From: Caldilineaceae bacterium
GTDB taxonomy: Bacteria; Chloroflexota; Anaerolineae; Caldilineales; Caldilineaceae
Assembly (NCBI GenBank): GCA_022827195.1
Contig: JAJDTL010000003.1
Location: forward strand, 103,609 to 167,608
Length of the DNA: 64,000 nt
Direction of reading: 5' to 3'
Shown here: positions 62,076 to 64,000 of the stretch, piece after piece
Position numbering within the stretch: the first letter of the stretch is position 1
Layout: every line of letters starts with the position of its first letter
Translations under genes and position numbers: made by a program
Notes under the pieces: generated by a model
Seen by the model: only the letters and a program-made list of their open reading frames with translations
Told to the model about the DNA's origin: nothing
Databases searched by the model: none

Positions 62076-62100
62076 TCACTCTATTGTGGATCGAGAGTGA
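62076..62100. promoter_or_regulatory. Inverted repeat, possible operator upstream of importer 2
   Basis: TCACTCT at 62076-62082 and AGAGTGA at 62094-62100 are inverted copies separated by 11 bases, a common shape for a dimeric repressor site. It begins about 75 bases upstream of the binding-protein ATG. Confidence 0.4.
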
Positions 62101-62275
62101 AGTGCGCCGGCCGACCCGACGCTTTCGGCGGAATAGCCTGCATACTGCAATCTATCCAGACCGCCTCCTGAAGGCGGCGAAGACCAAACATGCGCCAAGC
62201 GAATTGACCAAACAGTGAGGCCTAATGGGGTTGCGTCGCAGTCCACGGGCAACCGAGGAATTGTCGCGCATTCGA

Positions 62276-62305
62276 TTGACAAGCAAAAACCGTTGAAAGT
62301 ATACT
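62276..62305 (+). promoter_or_regulatory. Strong sigma-70-type promoter
   Basis: A perfect TTGACA at 62276-62281, an 18-base spacer and TATACT (five of six) at 62300-62305. It points to the plus-strand hydroxyacid dehydrogenase gene, with a leader of about 80 bases. It is the best match to consensus seen in the window. Confidence 0.75.
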
Positions 62306-62393
62306 GCAACTGGTCGACATTATAGTCCAGCCCAATAGCCCGCGCAAGCGGCTTTCCCCAGCCTGACATTCTACAAAACGCGCGCGGCCGCCA

Positions 62394-63464
62394 ATGAGAT
62401 TTAAGCCCATGTCCGACTGGAGCCATCTTCAGGAATTCCGAGCCGTCCGTCTGAATGCCAAGCTGTCCCCGATGAGTCAGTACGAAAGAGATCTCTTCGA
62501 ACAGCACTGCCTCCATCCACTTGAAACGGAGGCCAACTCTCCTGCGACCATCATCCCTCGTGTCGCCGATTGCGACGCTATCTTCGTCGTATCCACCGCC
62601 CTCCCGGAGAGCGTTATCGAGAGCCTGAGCCGCTGCCGCGTCATTTCACGCCTCGGCACAGGCACTGACAAGATCGACGTCGCCGCCGCCACCCGCAAGG
62701 GCATTCTCGTCACCAACATCCCCACCTTCTGCGTCGAGGAGCAGGCCGACCACACGATGGCGCTGCTGCTGGCATTGCTGCGTAAGCTGCCGCAGATGTC
62801 GAAGGCGATGGCCGCGGGGGCCTGGAGCAGCGGCCGCAGCCAGGCCTCGACCAATATTCGACTTGCCGGTCGCGTCCTTGGGCTGATCGGCTTCGGCAAT
62901 TCTGCCCGCGCGGTGGCTCAGAGAGCTCGCGGCTTTGGCCTGCGCGTCGTCGCCACCCGTCGCAACATGGATGCGCCCGGAAGCGTCGCCGACGAACTGG
63001 GCGTTGAAATGATGGCCCTTGAAGAGGTCATCGAACAGTCGGACTATCTCTCGCTGCACCTGCCGCTTACCACCGAGACGTACCATCTCCTCGACGAGGC
63101 AACGATGCGCAGGATGAAGCCCGGCGCCTACCTGGTCAACACATCGCGCGGGGCGATCGTCGACGAAATGGCGCTGGTCGAACTCCTGCGCGAGGGGCAT
63201 TTGGCCGGCGCCGGCGTCGACACTTTTGAGGCCATCGACGTCTTTGTCGAAGAGGAGAGACCGCCCGACCACCCCCTGCTTTCGCTCGACAACGTGATCC
63301 TGACGCCCCATGTCGGTGCGATCTCGGTGCAGGCGATGGAGGACGTGTCGGACGGGGGCATCGCCAACGCGGCTGCGGTGCTGAGCGGTTACTGGCCCCC
63401 GCCAGAAAACCTCGTCAATCCCGGCGTCGAACCTAAATTTCCACTGGAAGAACGCAACGTCTGA
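62394..63464 (+). CDS. D-isomer-specific 2-hydroxyacid dehydrogenase (SerA-like)
   Basis: 356 residues. The NAD motif is GLIGFGNSARAV (the last of the three glycines is alanine), the substrate arginine is in NTSRGAIVDEMAL, and the catalytic histidine in TPHVGAISVQ. An insertion near the C-terminus (DVFVEEERPPDHPLL) is common in phosphoglycerate dehydrogenase-like members that bind longer acids. Starts at 62394 or 62409 (ATG six codons in) are both possible; neither has a clear ribosome site. A strong promoter lies upstream. The truncated transposase follows almost at once, so the 3' flank of this gene was probably rearranged. Confidence 0.9.
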   Translation: MRFKPMSDWSHLQEFRAVRLNAKLSPMSQYERDLFEQHCLHPLETEANSPATIIPRVADCDAIFVVSTALPESVIESLSRCRVISRLGTGTDKIDVAAATRKGILVTNIPTFCVEEQADHTMALLLALLRKLPQMSKAMAAGAWSSGRSQASTNIRLAGRVLGLIGFGNSARAVAQRARGFGLRVVATRRNMDAPGSVADELGVEMMALEEVIEQSDYLSLHLPLTTETYHLLDEATMRRMKPGAYLVNTSRGAIVDEMALVELLREGHLAGAGVDTFEAIDVFVEEERPPDHPLLSLDNVILTPHVGAISVQAMEDVSDGGIANAAAVLSGYWPPPENLVNPGVEPKFPLEERNV

Positions 63465-63503
63465 TTCTCCCGCCGCCCGCGCCCGAAATCAACCGACAAA
63501 CGG

Positions 63504-64000
63504 GACTGGCTGGTGGCGCTGCTGGGCCTACCGAACGGAATCCCATCACATGACACCTTTGGCCGGGTCTTTGCCAGGCTGGATTCAGAGAAATTCGAAG
63601 CCTGTTTTGTGAAATGGGTGCAGCAATTACATGAATTGACGCAGGGGCAGTTGCTGGCCATAGATGGGAAGACGGTTCGTCGTTCGCATGATCGGAGGCA
63701 GCAAAAGGGACCGCTGCACTTAGTCAGTGCCTGGGCAACGGAGAGTCGGCTCGTGCTGGGACAGACCGAAGTGGCGGCAGACGCGAACGAGATCACGGCA
63801 ATTCCTGAACTTCTGGATATGTTGCAGCTGTCTGGTTGCATCGTGTCAATCGATGCGACCGGCTGTCAGAAAGCGATTGCGCACCAGATCACAGAGAGCG
63901 GCGCTGACTACGTTCTGGCGCTCAAACAGAATCAGCCACAGTTGCATGAAGCTGTTGAGACGATGTTCACGCTGGAGAAAGAAAACGGATTTGCTGATGT
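63504..64000 (+). mobile_element. ISAs1-family transposase, 5'-truncated and cut by the window edge
   Basis: In frame from 63504 the sequence reads DWLVALLGLPNGIPSHDTFG, then VFARLDSEKFEACFVKWVQQ, LLAIDGKTVRRSHD, HLVSAWATESRLVLGQ and VSIDATGCQKAIAHQI. This is the classic ISAs1 DDE transposase: first catalytic Asp in AIDGKT, second in SIDATGCQ; the third acidic residue would lie past 64000. The usual first ~70 residues are missing, no start codon opens the frame, and it begins 40 bases after the hydroxyacid dehydrogenase stop (in the same frame). It is probably a remnant. A copy of the element elsewhere could complement it. Confidence 0.88.

Larger units (their letters stand above)
62003..62393. 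other. Divergent regulatory region, 391 bases
   Basis: This lies between the binding-protein gene (minus) and the hydroxyacid dehydrogenase gene (plus), both transcribed outward. It holds a near-consensus plus-strand promoter, an inverted repeat, and no credible coding region. An open frame at 62076-62516 (minus) lies over the promoter and overlaps the plus gene, so I reject it. Confidence 0.6.

Noticed and set aside
62050..62085. tRNA-like T-arm sequence GAGTTCGATTCACTC
   Set aside because: The flanking bases do not form the five-pair stem, and no anticodon arm or acceptor stem can be drawn around it.
63389..63841. 150-residue minus-strand frame at the right edge
   Set aside because: It is antisense to the hydroxyacid dehydrogenase end and the transposase, whose plus-strand frame matches ISAs1 proteins.

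Overview
The window reads as a piece of a GC-rich chromosome from an uncultured, probably heterotrophic bacterium. My best guess is Chloroflexota (SAR202-, Caldilinea- or Anaerolinea-like). This is inferred from gene content: large families of GT-C/PTPS-related membrane proteins, Tat-type lipoprotein sugar-binding proteins with an LAAC lipobox, several enolase-superfamily dehydratases, a luciferase-like flavin oxidoreductase and xanthine-dehydrogenase-type enzymes. No rRNA or tRNA gene is visible to confirm it.

Left part (1-17 kb). A minus-strand run holds metG, a GT-C-type membrane protein and a VanW-family protein cut by the window edge. Then come a DUF624-like membrane protein behind a good promoter, and a two-gene molybdenum hydroxylase (FAD subunit, then a fused iron-sulfur/molybdopterin protein whose first [2Fe-2S] cluster site has lost all four cysteines). 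Next are an SDR, a PPK2 polyphosphate kinase, a cupin gene broken by an in-frame TAG, and a glutaredoxin. A 1052-residue FAD/Fe-S D-2-hydroxyacid dehydrogenase is convergent with a hydroxyacid-oxoacid transhydrogenase; both would handle D-2-hydroxyglutarate.

Middle part (17-44 kb). Two tandem ~900-residue PTPS-related membrane proteins come first. A tight plus-strand catabolic cluster follows: LDH2-type dehydrogenase, beta-propeller protein, TIM-barrel epimerase, 2-hydroxyacid dehydrogenase, SDR, E1alpha, E1beta and E2 of an acetoin/pyruvate-dehydrogenase-type complex, HpcH/HpaI aldolase and M24 peptidase. Then come four tandem ~740-residue GT-C paralogues, two of which have lost the first acidic residue of the usual DE motif, followed by a small membrane protein and a Gfo/Idh/MocA oxidoreductase.

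Right part (44-64 kb). This is almost entirely minus strand and looks like a sugar-acid catabolic island. It has two carbohydrate ABC importers (binding protein plus two permeases, no ATPase), each with an enolase-superfamily dehydratase next to it, a second E1alpha/E1beta/E2 set, an SDR lacking the catalytic lysine, a truncated copy of that SDR, a 2-hydroxyacid dehydrogenase and a luciferase-like oxidoreductase. The window ends with a plus-strand hydroxyacid dehydrogenase behind a near-consensus promoter and a 5'-truncated ISAs1-type transposase running off the edge.

A plausible common logic, which is inference, is as follows. The ABC systems import oxidised sugars or sugar acids. Enolase-superfamily enzymes dehydrate them to 2-keto-3-deoxy acids. 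Dehydrogenases and an aldolase process these to pyruvate or other 2-oxo acids, and the E1/E2 complexes decarboxylate those oxidatively. The glycosyltransferase-like arrays probably serve the cell surface.
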